Below are positions 47,115 through 55,475 of a stretch of DNA of 64,000 nt, piece by piece. The stretch covers positions 1,116,001-1,180,000 of the forward strand of contig CATOSI010000003.1 of NCBI GenBank assembly GCA_951812505.1. The letters are read 5' to 3'. The position numbers and the translations under genes were made by a program. The DNA comes from an uncultured Dehalococcoidia bacterium. GTDB taxonomy: Bacteria; Chloroflexota; Dehalococcoidia; Lucifugimonadales; UBA1123. A model generated the notes under the pieces. It was not told the origin of the DNA and searched no databases. It worked only from the letters and a program-made list of their open reading frames with translations. Numbering within the stretch: position 1 is the stretch's first letter; every line of letters begins with the position of its first letter.

Positions 47115-48014
47115 TCAGGCTATATTGGTCGGGACCGGCATACCCGGGATGTTGACCCGGACGCTGCCGACGGTGTTCCAGGTGGTGAAGAAGAGGGTCT
47201 TCCAGTCGTCTCCGCCGAAGGCGACGTTGGTGGAGGCGTCGTGGCCATGGGCAATGGTTCCGAGGTGATTGCCGTCGGCGTCTATGACCCACACTCCGCC
47301 TGAACCGCCACAGTAGATATTTCCCTCCACGTCCACTTTCATGCCGTCAGGGACTCCAGGGCGGTCGCCGCTCAGGTCGCACAGCACACGGTCTGAGGCG
47401 AGCGCGAGTGTGCCGTTGGGCTGGACGTCGAAGGCGCGTATGTGCTGTCTGCGGGTGTCGTTGACGTACAGAACGCTCTCGTCGGGCGAGAAGGCGATGC
47501 CGTTGGGCGTGATGAAGTCGCCAACCAGCAACATGATCTCGCCGAGGTCGGGAGAGACCATATAGACGCCGGAGTAGTCCAGGTCCAGACCGGGCGCGGG
47601 CCATCCAGGGTCGGTGAAGTATATGCTGCCGTCCGACTTCACAACGACGTCGTTGGGCCGGTTGAGCCGGGAGCCACGATACCTATTGGCTATGACGGTT
47701 ATCTCACCATCGGAGTCCTGGCGCGTCACGCGCCTGGAACTGTGCTCGCAGGCCAGCAGCCTGCCCTTCAGGTCGCGTGTGAGCCCATTAGCGTGGTTGG
47801 TGGGCTGCTGAAAGAGAGTAACGCCCTCGTCTGGCGACCACTTCATACGCCTGTTGTTGTGAATGTCGCTGAAAAGCAGGTAACCTCCGTCGCTCCACCA
47901 GAGCGGGCCTTCGGCTGGTCCTCCGTCGCCTCCGAATCCGTCGCCCAACTCTTGCATTTCCTGGTCAACCGAAAGCAGGTGGTCGAGGTTTGGGGATACT
48001 CTCTCTATAGGCAT
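47115..48014 (-). CDS. SMP-30/gluconolactonase-family protein
   Basis: A 299-residue six-bladed beta-propeller lactonase. Metal ligands fit Glu in PAEGPLWW, Asn in RPNDVVVK, and Asn/Asp in TPNGIAFSPDES and VPDGMKVDVEG. ATG at 48014 follows AGGAG. It probably hydrolyses a sugar lactone to the aldonic acid, which could be further dehydrated by an enolase-family enzyme such as that at 1899. It is adjacent, in the same direction, to a Uma2 gene. Confidence 0.9.
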   Translation of the reverse strand: MPIERVSPNLDHLLSVDQEMQELGDGFGGDGGPAEGPLWWSDGGYLLFSDIHNNRRMKWSPDEGVTLFQQPTNHANGLTRDLKGRLLACEHSSRRVTRQDSDGEITVIANRYRGSRLNRPNDVVVKSDGSIYFTDPGWPAPGLDLDYSGVYMVSPDLGEIMLLVGDFITPNGIAFSPDESVLYVNDTRRQHIRAFDVQPNGTLALASDRVLCDLSGDRPGVPDGMKVDVEGNIYCGGSGGVWVIDADGNHLGTIAHGHDASTNVAFGGDDWKTLFFTTWNTVGSVRVNIPGMPVPTNIA

Positions 48015-48044
48015 GTTTATCTCCTGGGTATTGTCTGCTCTTCT

Positions 48045-48596
48045 TCAGCCGAAAATGTCTTTGACGGGTATTGTCCAGCCGGGGACTACATCACCGCCGT
48101 CGAGGGAGTCTTCCTCAGTCAGAGTGACCGGGGCGCTGTTGGGGAGATGTACCGTTACGTCGCGCCGACGTGGGTTTACCACCACGACCATGCGAGTTCC
48201 GGCATCCAGCCAATCTCGGACTTTTTCGGCTACCTGGGTAAGACGGTCACTTGGGGATGTGACTTCCACCACCAAGTCGGGCGCACCTGGGAAGAAAATA
48301 CCAATCTCGCCAATATCCTCCAATCGCTCACGGCTGACAAATGCGACATCTGGAGCGAGAACATAGTCGGGATCAGAGCCTATTCTGAAGCCTGTCTCGG
48401 CGGCGCAAACTTCGCCTAGGCCATTTTCGATCACGTAAATGGCGAGTGGCGCGCCTATTCTCATGGCCGATGTTCCGTGAAAAAAAGACGCGGGGGCCAT
48501 CTTTCTGAGTTCTCCTCTGACGAGTTCGTAGCGATAGCCGTCGTCGGGCATGTTGAAGAGATCTTCGGCTGTTACCAGTCCGGTCTGTGTAGCCAT
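48045..48596 (-). CDS. Uma2-family endonuclease (DUF820)
   Basis: A 183-residue PD-(D/E)XK-fold protein of the Uma2 family. N-terminal TAEDLFNMPDDGYRYELVRG, then LAPDVAFVSRERL and GAPDLVVEVTSPSDR carry the acidic catalytic residues. The C-terminal half is a beta-rich unit ending in WTIPVKDIFG. These genes are very frequent in Chloroflexota and cyanobacteria and are often mobile; their role is not established. A truncated relative lies at 63023-63151. Confidence 0.87.
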   Translation of the reverse strand: MATQTGLVTAEDLFNMPDDGYRYELVRGELRKMAPASFFHGTSAMRIGAPLAIYVIENGLGEVCAAETGFRIGSDPDYVLAPDVAFVSRERLEDIGEIGIFFPGAPDLVVEVTSPSDRLTQVAEKVRDWLDAGTRMVVVVNPRRRDVTVHLPNSAPVTLTEEDSLDGGDVVPGWTIPVKDIFG

Positions 48597-48647
48597 GAAC
48601 TGCCTCCGGTCTGCATCAGGATGGGTATATCAAAATTCTTTGGACGG

Positions 48648-49583
48648 TCATGCCCTCGCCCGGGTAAGGGCCGCTACCTTCTCGGCCTCGCGGGTGGCGC
48701 ACAGTTCCCATAGCTCCAGGTTGACGCGCGCGTTCTCGTCCACCGGCACGTCTATCATCATGGTGGTTCCGGGATAGGGAACCGCAGCCGTGCCCCTGGC
48801 CACGCCCTCGGCGAACAGGCGGCGGGTCTCACGGTAGAAATCTAGCTGGTCTTCTGGCGGGGCGAAAGCGCGGTTGCAGTGTGCGACCCAATTCGGATGC
48901 GGGCATATCGCGCCGGCAAAACCTAGATTCTTGGACCTTAGGGCGAGGCGAGCGATCTCTGGTTCGTTGTCCAATTCGGGCAAGACGCCGTATGGATGGC
49001 TCATGCCGATGGGCTGGACCTTTGACGCTCTACCCTCGATGATGACGCGCCCCTTCGCGTATTCGAACGGGTCAAAATCAGCTGTGGGTGTGATTCCCAT
49101 GTTTGCACACAGGACTAGTTCGTTGAGACCGACGGAACTGACTCGCGGACTGGCGCGAATGACTTCGCGGATGTTCCATACACCGGCGCCGGTTTCGAGC
49201 AGCGCGATGATATGTAGAGTGCCCCTGGAGATGCCACGACGACCCTCGAGGTCGGTCAGCAGTTCGCCCACTTCCGCTATTTCTGATGCGGACTCTGCGC
49301 CGGGATACGCGACACCTTTTACTCCTGGCCATATTGCAGCCTCCATGTCGGCGTGGGCGACCGACTTGTTGACAAGGACGAAGACCTCCGCGCCTCCGCG
49401 TCCGGCGATTTCTATGGAGTCGGAGAGCGTCTTTCGTCCCCTGCGCCTGAATCGTTCGGCATCGCTCGAGGCGCCGGTGAGATCGAGAATCACGGCGTCG
49501 GCGTTGTGCGTCCATGACGATTCAACCGCTCCGCGGTCGGATATGGAGACCAACAGGTGCGACCTTCTGACGAATGGGTTCAT
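48648..49583 (-). CDS. CitE-like CoA-ester lyase paralogue C (divergent active site)
   Basis: A 311-residue TIM-barrel protein of the HpcH/HpaI, citrate-lyase beta family. Compared with family norms the LED site is LTG (35-37), the substrate Arg is Leu70, the metal-binding Glu is kept (Glu130 in LLETGAGV) and the metal Asp is replaced by Glu155 (VGLNEL). It is the last of three overlapping paralogues, its start overlapping the previous stop by four bases. Catalysis is doubtful; a structural or regulatory partner is possible. Confidence 0.82.
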   Translation of the reverse strand: MNPFVRRSHLLVSISDRGAVESSWTHNADAVILDLTGASSDAERFRRRGRKTLSDSIEIAGRGGAEVFVLVNKSVAHADMEAAIWPGVKGVAYPGAESASEIAEVGELLTDLEGRRGISRGTLHIIALLETGAGVWNIREVIRASPRVSSVGLNELVLCANMGITPTADFDPFEYAKGRVIIEGRASKVQPIGMSHPYGVLPELDNEPEIARLALRSKNLGFAGAICPHPNWVAHCNRAFAPPEDQLDFYRETRRLFAEGVARGTAAVPYPGTTMMIDVPVDENARVNLELWELCATREAEKVAALTRARA

Positions 49584-50626
49584 TGCTCTTGTTCCTGCCG
49601 TTCCGGCTCTGTGGTCTCCGAGAACTGCGCGGAGTCTGGTGGTTCTGCGTCCTGTTCCGCTTCGATGTCGCTTGTTGGTTCGACGACAACTGGTTGGTCC
49701 GCAGCCTGTGTTCTTTCTCGCGCGGCGGCCTTCTCAGCATCTCTGAGGGCGCAGAGTGCGGCCCACTCAATAAGCTCAGAGGCGCGAGAGGCTTCGTATT
49801 GGTCAACTGTCTGCCCATCCATGTCGCCCTCGGCTTCACCGCGCTTATCCAGGTCATGGAAGAATGCCAGGACCCGATGGGCGTCCTCGACTTCTTCGGG
49901 CGTGGGGGTCAGTCCCTCGTTCTGAGGGGCTACGACATTGGGATGCAGTCCGCCGCCCGACCTGAGACCGGCCTTTCGGCTGGCGCGAGCTCGATTCAGG
50001 GCGAGGTCGGCGTTGCCCACATTTCCGGTCGTGTCGGACATATAGACGCTGCCGTCGCGTTCGAGTCCCAGCGCCATGGCGATGAGTTCGCCCTCACCCC
50101 GGTTGTAGAAGAACTGGTCGAACCCGACGAACATCTCGACGCCCATGTCCATAGACATATCGTAGCCGGTGCCGGGTCCGAAGGCGTCTATGCGCGGACT
50201 GGCGGAGGCAATTTCATACGAGTTTGCCACGCCGAGAGTAGTCTCGACGGTCGCGCCAATGCGGACTGTACCGGGGCGGATTCCCCTGATGCGCTCCATC
50301 TCGGTAATCAGGGCGTCCAGGCTTTTGATCTGCTCTGCGGTTTCGGCCTTTGGGAAGTTTATCTGGGAAACGCCGGGCCAGACGGCGGCTCGGACGTCAA
50401 TCTCGGGATAGGCGCAGTTGATTCTTATGTTGATTTCCGCCGCGCCCTTCCGACCGTGTTCGATGGCCTCCCTGACCAGGGTGCGGGCGTACTCCTTCTG
50501 GGACTGCGGAACGGAGTCTTCCAGGTCGAAGTTGAGATAGTCGCAGTCTCGCGTCCATGAACGGCCCACGAAACGCGGGTTGTTGATGGGCATGGTCAGG
50601 CCGGATCGCCTGATTCTTCTAGTCAT
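49580..50626 (-). CDS. CitE-like CoA-ester lyase paralogue B (complete active site)
   Basis: A 348-residue HpcH/HpaI-type lyase. All expected elements are present: LED at 35-37 (NFDLEDSVP), Arg68 (NIRIN), Glu128 (TVETTLGV) and Asp156 (GTGYDMSMD). The C terminus has an extra acidic tail rich in Glu, Pro and Gln (EAEQDAEPPDSAQFSETTEP). Likely reactions are malyl-CoA or citramalyl-CoA cleavage to glyoxylate or pyruvate and an acyl-CoA. ATG at 50626 has GGAGG nine bases before it; it overlaps the upstream paralogue by eight bases. Confidence 0.87.
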   Translation of the reverse strand: MTRRIRRSGLTMPINNPRFVGRSWTRDCDYLNFDLEDSVPQSQKEYARTLVREAIEHGRKGAAEINIRINCAYPEIDVRAAVWPGVSQINFPKAETAEQIKSLDALITEMERIRGIRPGTVRIGATVETTLGVANSYEIASASPRIDAFGPGTGYDMSMDMGVEMFVGFDQFFYNRGEGELIAMALGLERDGSVYMSDTTGNVGNADLALNRARASRKAGLRSGGGLHPNVVAPQNEGLTPTPEEVEDAHRVLAFFHDLDKRGEAEGDMDGQTVDQYEASRASELIEWAALCALRDAEKAAARERTQAADQPVVVEPTSDIEAEQDAEPPDSAQFSETTEPERQEQEQ

Positions 50627-51554
50627 CTGTGTCGGCCTCCGCATTTCGTACCAGTATGCCTGCCCGATCTCTGCTCACGCAGGTGTCCGACCACTGAACG
50701 GTGTTGGCCGCTATGATGGCCGAGGAAGTATGGGCGGGCAGGGAGTCCAGGACCGCGCGGGCGCTCCCGACGTCATCTGCCGACGGAGTGAATCCCGTGT
50801 TCAGAGCGGCGACCTGATCCGCTCTCATGCACAGCGCACCACGGAATCCGGCCAGTCGCCCGGTTGTGGCCGCCTGAAGCGTGTCCTCGTAGTTTGCGCT
50901 GAGACCGCGTGAGGTCGCTTTCCACCACGCGCCGACAGGCTCTACTTCAAGAGCGTTGGCAATCACGATGAGACGCTGCATGAGGTAGGGCAGAAGATGC
51001 AGGTCGCCCGACGGTTCCTCCCTGAGGTCCATCTTGAGGTCGGCGCGTCCGAGACTGATGGACCGGGTACGCTCGCTGGCGCGAACCAACTCCTCGGCAT
51101 ACCAGTTGGCAGGGCCGGTGTCGAGTGAGAGATGAATCTCCAGCGCCTGTTCGGGACCTCGGGGATCGTCCGCCTCGCGTACCTCTCCGACGGGAGGGGG
51201 TCTGACTACGCCGCGCTCGGACTCGAACTGTGACAGGATGTCGTCCGCTTCTCGCACCTGTTCCGCGCCGGTCAATCCGGGCAGGATGACGCCGCTCAGT
51301 CCGCGCCAGACTGCGGCCGCCATGTCCGCGTACAGCAATTCAGGATCGCATCTTACGAAGACCTCGGAGCCTGCGGACCGCATGAGTCCTATTGCGTCGC
51401 GGATGCTGTCCCGGGCAACGTGCTTTCTGCTGTCGTGGACGGTGTCCTCGAGATCGAGCACGACTACGTCCGCACGCGATTTCGCGGCCTGATCGAGCCT
51501 CTGTCGGTCGTGCGCCGGAACTATCAGCCACGAACGCCTTACTGTACTATTCAT
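50619..51554 (-). CDS. CitE-like CoA-ester lyase paralogue A (altered metal site)
   Basis: A 311-residue HpcH/HpaI-type protein. LED is kept (35-37, LDLEDTVHD) and Arg68 is kept, but the metal Glu is Asp145 (SLDTGPAN) and the Asp is Asp172 (GRADL). The frame continues 157 codons upstream, but that overlaps the divergent MFS gene. ATG at 51554 follows GAGG by eight bases and gives the family's normal N terminus (RRSWLIVPAHD). It is the first gene of the three-paralogue operon. Confidence 0.85.
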   Translation of the reverse strand: MNSTVRRSWLIVPAHDRQRLDQAAKSRADVVVLDLEDTVHDSRKHVARDSIRDAIGLMRSAGSEVFVRCDPELLYADMAAAVWRGLSGVILPGLTGAEQVREADDILSQFESERGVVRPPPVGEVREADDPRGPEQALEIHLSLDTGPANWYAEELVRASERTRSISLGRADLKMDLREEPSGDLHLLPYLMQRLIVIANALEVEPVGAWWKATSRGLSANYEDTLQAATTGRLAGFRGALCMRADQVAALNTGFTPSADDVGSARAVLDSLPAHTSSAIIAANTVQWSDTCVSRDRAGILVRNAEADTDD

Positions 51555-51666
51555 GCTCTGAACCTCGGGCCTCTCAGAGTGAGCGCCATGTGCTTCCGTC
51601 CGCGTGGAACGGGCACGCACTAGGGTATCATCAAACACTGTCTCGACCAACAGGAGCATCCCTAAC

Positions 51667-52965
51667 GTGACTGAAAATTCGGAAAATACTCCGTTCCGGA
51701 AGTTGGTCAAGACGCGGAACTTCGGGCTGTTCTGGGGCGCGGGCGCGCTGTCCGGTATCGGAGACCACTTCGACCTTATAGCTTTCCCATGGCTGGTATT
51801 GCTGGTTACTGGCGACCCGCTTGCCGTTGGCGCAGTAATAGCCGTGGGCAGTCTCCCTACGATTATATTCATGTTGCTGGGCGGTGCACTTGTGGATCGC
51901 TTATCTCCGCGCATAGTGATGCTGGGCAGCAACAGTGTACGGATCGTGTTGAGTTCAATGCTAGCTGCCCTTATTCTGACAGGGTTCACTAACTTGTGGC
52001 TGATATACCTGTTTGCTCTGCTCAAGGGGATCGCGGACTCCTTATATCATCCGGGTCATGCTGCAATGTTGCCCCAGATAGTGCCGGCTGGAAACCTGCG
52101 ACAGTCCAATGCGCTGATACGCACCACGGCCGATTTGAGTGGATTCGTCGGTCCCGCCCTGGCTGGAGCGTTGATAGCCTTCTTCAGCGGCGGTGTGTTC
52201 TCAGAAGGCAGAGCGGGAACTATAGGCATAGGACTGGCGTTTGTGGTGGTGGCGTTTGCGTTCCTGATTTCGTCGCTTCTGCTTATTCTTATGAGGACTG
52301 AGAGGACTGAACACGAATTGGCAGAGGAAGGATCTGAGGAACAAGACACGCTTTCATCTATTTTAGAAGGGATACGCTTCGCACGCTCGGAAGGAGCGAT
52401 ATTCATTGTATTCCTGCTCGTTGCGGGGGTAGAGTTTCTGATAGAGGGTCCGGTGATTGTGGGCATACCTGTTCTGGCGGATACCTATTTGTCAGAGGGA
52501 GCGCTTGCGCTGGGGGTTATCACCGCTGGATTCGCTGGAGGCTCGATACTCGGAGCTGTCCTGGCAGGTGCAATTCCCGCGCCACGCCGGGGTCTGGGTC
52601 CCATCTTCGTCACGCTCTTTGGTCTGTCTGGCATATTGCTAATGCCATTCGGTGTTCTTAGAGCGATGTGGGTGGCGGCCGGGGTCGCTTTCTTCGTCGG
52701 CATTATAGGCGCATATGTGGATGTTCTGCTTCTGACTTGGCTGCAGCGTAGAACTCCACGAGCGATGATGGGACGTGTAATGAGCTTCATGTCGATTGCC
52801 GAAGTAGGTCTGCTGCCGATTTCTATTGCCGTCGCCGGCGCGCTAATTACATTGAGCCTAGAGTGGGTATTCATCGGCGCGGGGGCGCTGATAGCGATAT
52901 TCTGCCTACTCATAGGCTTCAGGCGTGAGATATATGAAATGAGGCTGGTGGATGACTCACGTTAG
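51667..52965 (+). CDS. MFS transporter (DHA3/exporter type)
   Basis: A 432-residue 12-helix MFS protein: FRKLVKTRNFGLFWGAGALS enters the first helix, and the loop motif is LVDRLSPRIVMLG. The second half begins IFIVFLLVAGVEFLIEGPVI. It resembles the enterobactin/macrolide exporter-type DHA3 group. The start is GTG at 51667 with AGGAG upstream; the open frame begins at 51604. It is divergent from the CitE-like operon and may export a product of that pathway. Confidence 0.88.
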   Translation: MTENSENTPFRKLVKTRNFGLFWGAGALSGIGDHFDLIAFPWLVLLVTGDPLAVGAVIAVGSLPTIIFMLLGGALVDRLSPRIVMLGSNSVRIVLSSMLAALILTGFTNLWLIYLFALLKGIADSLYHPGHAAMLPQIVPAGNLRQSNALIRTTADLSGFVGPALAGALIAFFSGGVFSEGRAGTIGIGLAFVVVAFAFLISSLLLILMRTERTEHELAEEGSEEQDTLSSILEGIRFARSEGAIFIVFLLVAGVEFLIEGPVIVGIPVLADTYLSEGALALGVITAGFAGGSILGAVLAGAIPAPRRGLGPIFVTLFGLSGILLMPFGVLRAMWVAAGVAFFVGIIGAYVDVLLLTWLQRRTPRAMMGRVMSFMSIAEVGLLPISIAVAGALITLSLEWVFIGAGALIAIFCLLIGFRREIYEMRLVDDSR

Positions 52966-53058
52966 CAGAGCTCTTTATTGTGGCTGGAGATGGCATTGAA
53001 CAAGATGTCGAAACTATAGAATCTTGACACTGGACAGCCGATGCAGCAGGATATAGCC

Positions 53059-53364
53059 ATGAAGACAACGCTAATATTAGACGATGATGTAGCCGACTTC
53101 CTGAGAGAGCAGTGTCGGCTTCAGGACAAGCCGTTCGAGCGAGTGGTAAACGAGATGCTGCGTCGTGGCTTGGAAATGACCGCGCCGCCGGAGCCTGTGG
53201 CTGGGGATAGAACGGACGCCAAGTTGCCGCCGTTCAAGGTGGTTCCTTTCAGCAGCAAGTTCGCGCCGGGCGTTGACCAGCTTAAACTCAACCAGATCAA
53301 TGCCGACCTTGAGTTGGAAGAACTGATCCTGAAGGTTGGGGGAAATGATAATCCCGGACATTAA
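53059..53364 (+). CDS. VapB-type ribbon-helix-helix antitoxin
   Basis: A 101-residue protein. The N-terminal 45 residues (KTTLILDDDVADFLREQCRL then PFERVVNEMLRRGLE) form a ribbon-helix-helix DNA-binding domain; the C-terminal half is an acidic/hydrophobic toxin-binding tail (QLKLNQINADLELEELIL). ATG at 53059 begins after a weak ribosome site. It overlaps the PIN-domain gene by 20 bases. Confidence 0.82.
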   Translation: MKTTLILDDDVADFLREQCRLQDKPFERVVNEMLRRGLEMTAPPEPVAGDRTDAKLPPFKVVPFSSKFAPGVDQLKLNQINADLELEELILKVGGNDNPGH

Positions 53365-53782
53365 CCTTCTGGTCTATGCCCATAATGACCAATCGCTCAA
53401 TCACCGTGCTGCCGCGCACTGGTGGGAAGGAATTCTCAATGGCGCGGAGAGCATTGGCTTGCCGTGGGCAGTATCAACCGGGTTTGTAAGGGTCGTAACA
53501 AATCCCTCTGTAATGGCTCCCTTGTCCGCGCCGGAAGCCGTTGACTATGTGCGATATTGGTTACAGCATCCCCTCATTGCGCCGATTAACCCCGGCTCCA
53601 ACTACCTGGACTACTTTCGACAGAACCTAGAAGCCGTGAGAATAGGACGAAACCTAGTACCCGACGCGCACATCGCCGCGCTTGCGATGGAAAACGAGGC
53701 AGAACTGCATTCGAACGATTCGGATTTTGGGCGGTTTCCCGGGCTGCGGTGGAGAAATCCTCTTCAATCTCAAGACAGTTAA
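53345..53782 (+). CDS. VapC-type PIN-domain ribonuclease toxin
   Basis: A 145-residue PIN protein. Acidic residues fit Asp5 (IIPDINLLVYAHN), the Asp of LVPDAHIAALA and the Asp pair in HSNDSDFGRFPG; the segment TGFVRVVTNP is typical of this VapC subgroup. ATG at 53345 follows GGGGGAA. Cleaves RNA when the VapB partner is degraded. Confidence 0.88.
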   Translation: MIIPDINLLVYAHNDQSLNHRAAAHWWEGILNGAESIGLPWAVSTGFVRVVTNPSVMAPLSAPEAVDYVRYWLQHPLIAPINPGSNYLDYFRQNLEAVRIGRNLVPDAHIAALAMENEAELHSNDSDFGRFPGLRWRNPLQSQDS

Positions 53783-53787
53783 TCTTT

Positions 53788-54849
53788 ATGACCATGACGG
53801 ACAAGTTCACCCTCAGCGTCGTTGACCAGTCTCCCATACGAAAAGGAGGAAGGCCTGCGGACGCGCTGCGTGAAAGTGTGGAGCTTGCCCAGCACGCCGA
53901 GCGGGTGGGGTATAGCCGCTACTGGGTCGCGGAGCACCATAACTCCTCGTCGTTCAGCGGCACGAGTCCTGAGATACTGATAGGGCAGATTGCCGCCGGA
54001 ACCGAACGCATACGAGTCGGCAGCGGCGGGGTCATGCTGTCTCATTACTCGGCGCTGAAGGTGGCGGAGCAGTTCAGGATTCTGGACGCTTTCTACCCTG
54101 ACCGGATTGATCTGGGTATCGGCAGGGCGCCAGGCAGCGACCATCTGACAGCGGCAGCGCTCAGCCATCCGAGGCCTCCTGTAAATGTACAGCATGAGTT
54201 TCCGCAGATGGTTGGGGACCTGCTGGGGTTTCTGAACGGCGATATGCCGGAGGGACACCCGCTGCACGAGATCAAGGCGCAGCCCGGGGACCCGCCGGAG
54301 ACGGTTCCTGAGGTCTGGCTTCTGGGGTCTTCGGATTACAGCGCGCAGCTTGCGGCGCATCTCGGCCTGCCTTTCAGCTTCGCGGACTTCTTCGGGAATA
54401 CCAGCGAATACGGGCCGCGAGTGGCGGATCTGTATCGGCAGCTGTTCAAGCCCTCCGAGTACCTGTCAGAGCCGAAGGTGAATGTTGGCCTGCAGGTGAT
54501 CTGCGCTCCTACAGAGGAGGAGGCCAGGTTCATTGGTGCGTCTCGAAGCTTGAACAAGGTTATTTCGGCACTCGGTTTGACGACGGGCGGGCTTCTGTCG
54601 CCTGAGGATGCTATCAACTGGCCGCTGGATGAAAGCGCGAAGCACTATATGAGCCAGTCCACACAGAGTTACATCGAGGGCGATCCCGAACAGGTGCGAG
54701 AGGGAATACTCGCGTCAGCCGAAAGATATGAAACGACTGACATAGGCATCGTCACCAACTGCTACCACTTTGAGCACCGGAAGAAGTCGTATGAGCTGGT
54801 GGCTGAGGCGATGGGTGTCGCACCGATGGCAGCGGTTCAAGCCGACTGA
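53788..54849 (+). CDS. LLM-class flavin-dependent oxidoreductase (MsnO8-like)
   Basis: A 353-residue luciferase-family protein. LSVVDQSPIRKGG begins the barrel, SRYWVAEHHNSSSFSGTSPE carries the EHHN motif, and RIDLGIGRAPGSDHLTAAAL is the typical substrate/flavin loop. It differs from the other two monooxygenases here, so three subfamilies are represented. The start is ATG at 53788 (53794 also possible); the ribosome site is weak, and it begins six bases after vapC, so it may be read through from that operon. Confidence 0.87.
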   Translation: MTMTDKFTLSVVDQSPIRKGGRPADALRESVELAQHAERVGYSRYWVAEHHNSSSFSGTSPEILIGQIAAGTERIRVGSGGVMLSHYSALKVAEQFRILDAFYPDRIDLGIGRAPGSDHLTAAALSHPRPPVNVQHEFPQMVGDLLGFLNGDMPEGHPLHEIKAQPGDPPETVPEVWLLGSSDYSAQLAAHLGLPFSFADFFGNTSEYGPRVADLYRQLFKPSEYLSEPKVNVGLQVICAPTEEEARFIGASRSLNKVISALGLTTGGLLSPEDAINWPLDESAKHYMSQSTQSYIEGDPEQVREGILASAERYETTDIGIVTNCYHFEHRKKSYELVAEAMGVAPMAAVQAD

Positions 54850-55081
54850 GGGGGCCCGGAGCAACTTTTTGCGTGCGTACTTGTTAACCCCGCCAGAATA
54901 ATCGCGTTCCCGTCAATACTGTGGGCAGGGCAGTCGTATCTAATTCGCGCCAAGGCTTGTGCAAGGTCGGTATTAACGTGGTTTCGCAGCCTCCCACCCC
55001 TGGATTCCCGCCTTGGCGGGAATGACGAATAGTATCCCGGAAGCCTAGAGTAGTAACTTTGCACGGGCCCTGAATTCGCGC

Positions 55082-55095
55082 GTACCATATGGTAC
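55082..55095. promoter_or_regulatory. 14-bp perfect palindrome, probable regulator-binding site
   Basis: GTACCATATGGTAC is a perfect palindrome 16 bases before an extended -10 (55111). The position and symmetry fit an operator for a dimeric regulator. Confidence 0.4.
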
Positions 55096-55110
55096 AAAGG
55101 TTCTATCATA

Positions 55111-55119
55111 TGCTATCAT
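55111..55119 (+). promoter_or_regulatory. Extended -10 promoter upstream of the leader ORF and CCAGTTT array
   Basis: TGC-TATCAT is an extended -10 with five matches of six; another TATCAT lies 10 bases before. The expected transcript would begin near 55126 and carry the array and the 34-codon leader before the SpoIIIAA-like gene. Confidence 0.45.
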
Positions 55120-55169
55120 GTTCATGTTCAGCGTGCGTACAGGACACCGGGTAAGCGAGAGAGCTATAA

Positions 55170-55274
55170 ATGAAAGTATATGTCAGACCGCAGGCTATGC
55201 CAGAAAGATCCCATAATCGGCGAAAACTGGGTAAAAATGGTTCAGACAGACCAGTTTCAACCAGTTTCTCCTAA
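55170..55274 (+). CDS. Possible 34-residue leader ORF
   Basis: ATG at 55170 follows GAGAGAG, with a basic peptide of 34 residues (KVYVRPQAMPERSHNRRKLG and on) ending TAA at 55272, inside the CCAGTTT array. It could be a leader peptide, the N-terminal remnant of a larger lost gene, or noise. Confidence 0.25.
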   Translation: MKVYVRPQAMPERSHNRRKLGKNGSDRPVSTSFS

Positions 55275-55335
55275 AAAACTGGTACCAGTTTTCTACCAGT
55301 TTCGAACCAAACCGGCCACCAGTTTCAGGAAACTG
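55224..55335. repeat. Phased CCAGTTT/AAACTGG array with 18-bp palindrome
   Basis: Seven heptamers are found in 112 bases: AAACTGG at 55224 and 55276, CCAGTTT at 55251, 55261, 55285, 55296 and 55319; GAAACTG at 55329 forms another inverted pair. A perfect palindrome AAAACTGGTACCAGTTTT lies at 55275-55292. Same-strand copies are 10, 11 or 23 bases apart, close to one or two helical turns. This is an operator-like array, not a CRISPR. Confidence 0.6.
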
Positions 55336-55475
55336 ACACTGTGTTGACGCATATCAATTGAATTTATGTCCCGACCGAAATTTAGATGCGATTGCCCTAA
55401 CACTGTGGGCGGTTTGTATGGCAGAATGTCCGACTTACTGTTAAGCTAGACGTTGAATGGTTCTTCGCCAGCAGC

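Larger units (their letters stand above)
54850..55475. other. 626-bp intergenic region with palindromes, promoter and CCAGTTT array
   Basis: From left to right: a palindrome copy ATTCCCGCC-TT-GGCGGGAAT at 55004-55023, the 14-bp palindrome GTACCATATGGTAC at 55082-55095, an extended -10 at 55111-55119, a possible 34-codon leader (55170-55274) and the CCAGTTT array (55224-55335). A TTGACG at 55344-55349 may be a second promoter -35. No full gene is seen. Confidence 0.6.

Noticed and set aside
50619..52025. Long 468-codon version of the first CitE-like protein
   Set aside because: The first 157 codons are antisense to the MFS gene at 51667 and do not resemble the family; the ATG at 51554 has a ribosome site.
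54837..55109. 90-codon minus-strand frame containing FPPRRESRGG
   Set aside because: This is the translation of the palindromic repeat at 55004-55023 and crosses the 3' end of the flavin monooxygenase gene; no ribosome site.
55224..55335. CRISPR-like repeats
   Set aside because: The repeated unit is only seven bases, occurs in both orientations and at uneven spacing, and no cas gene is present.
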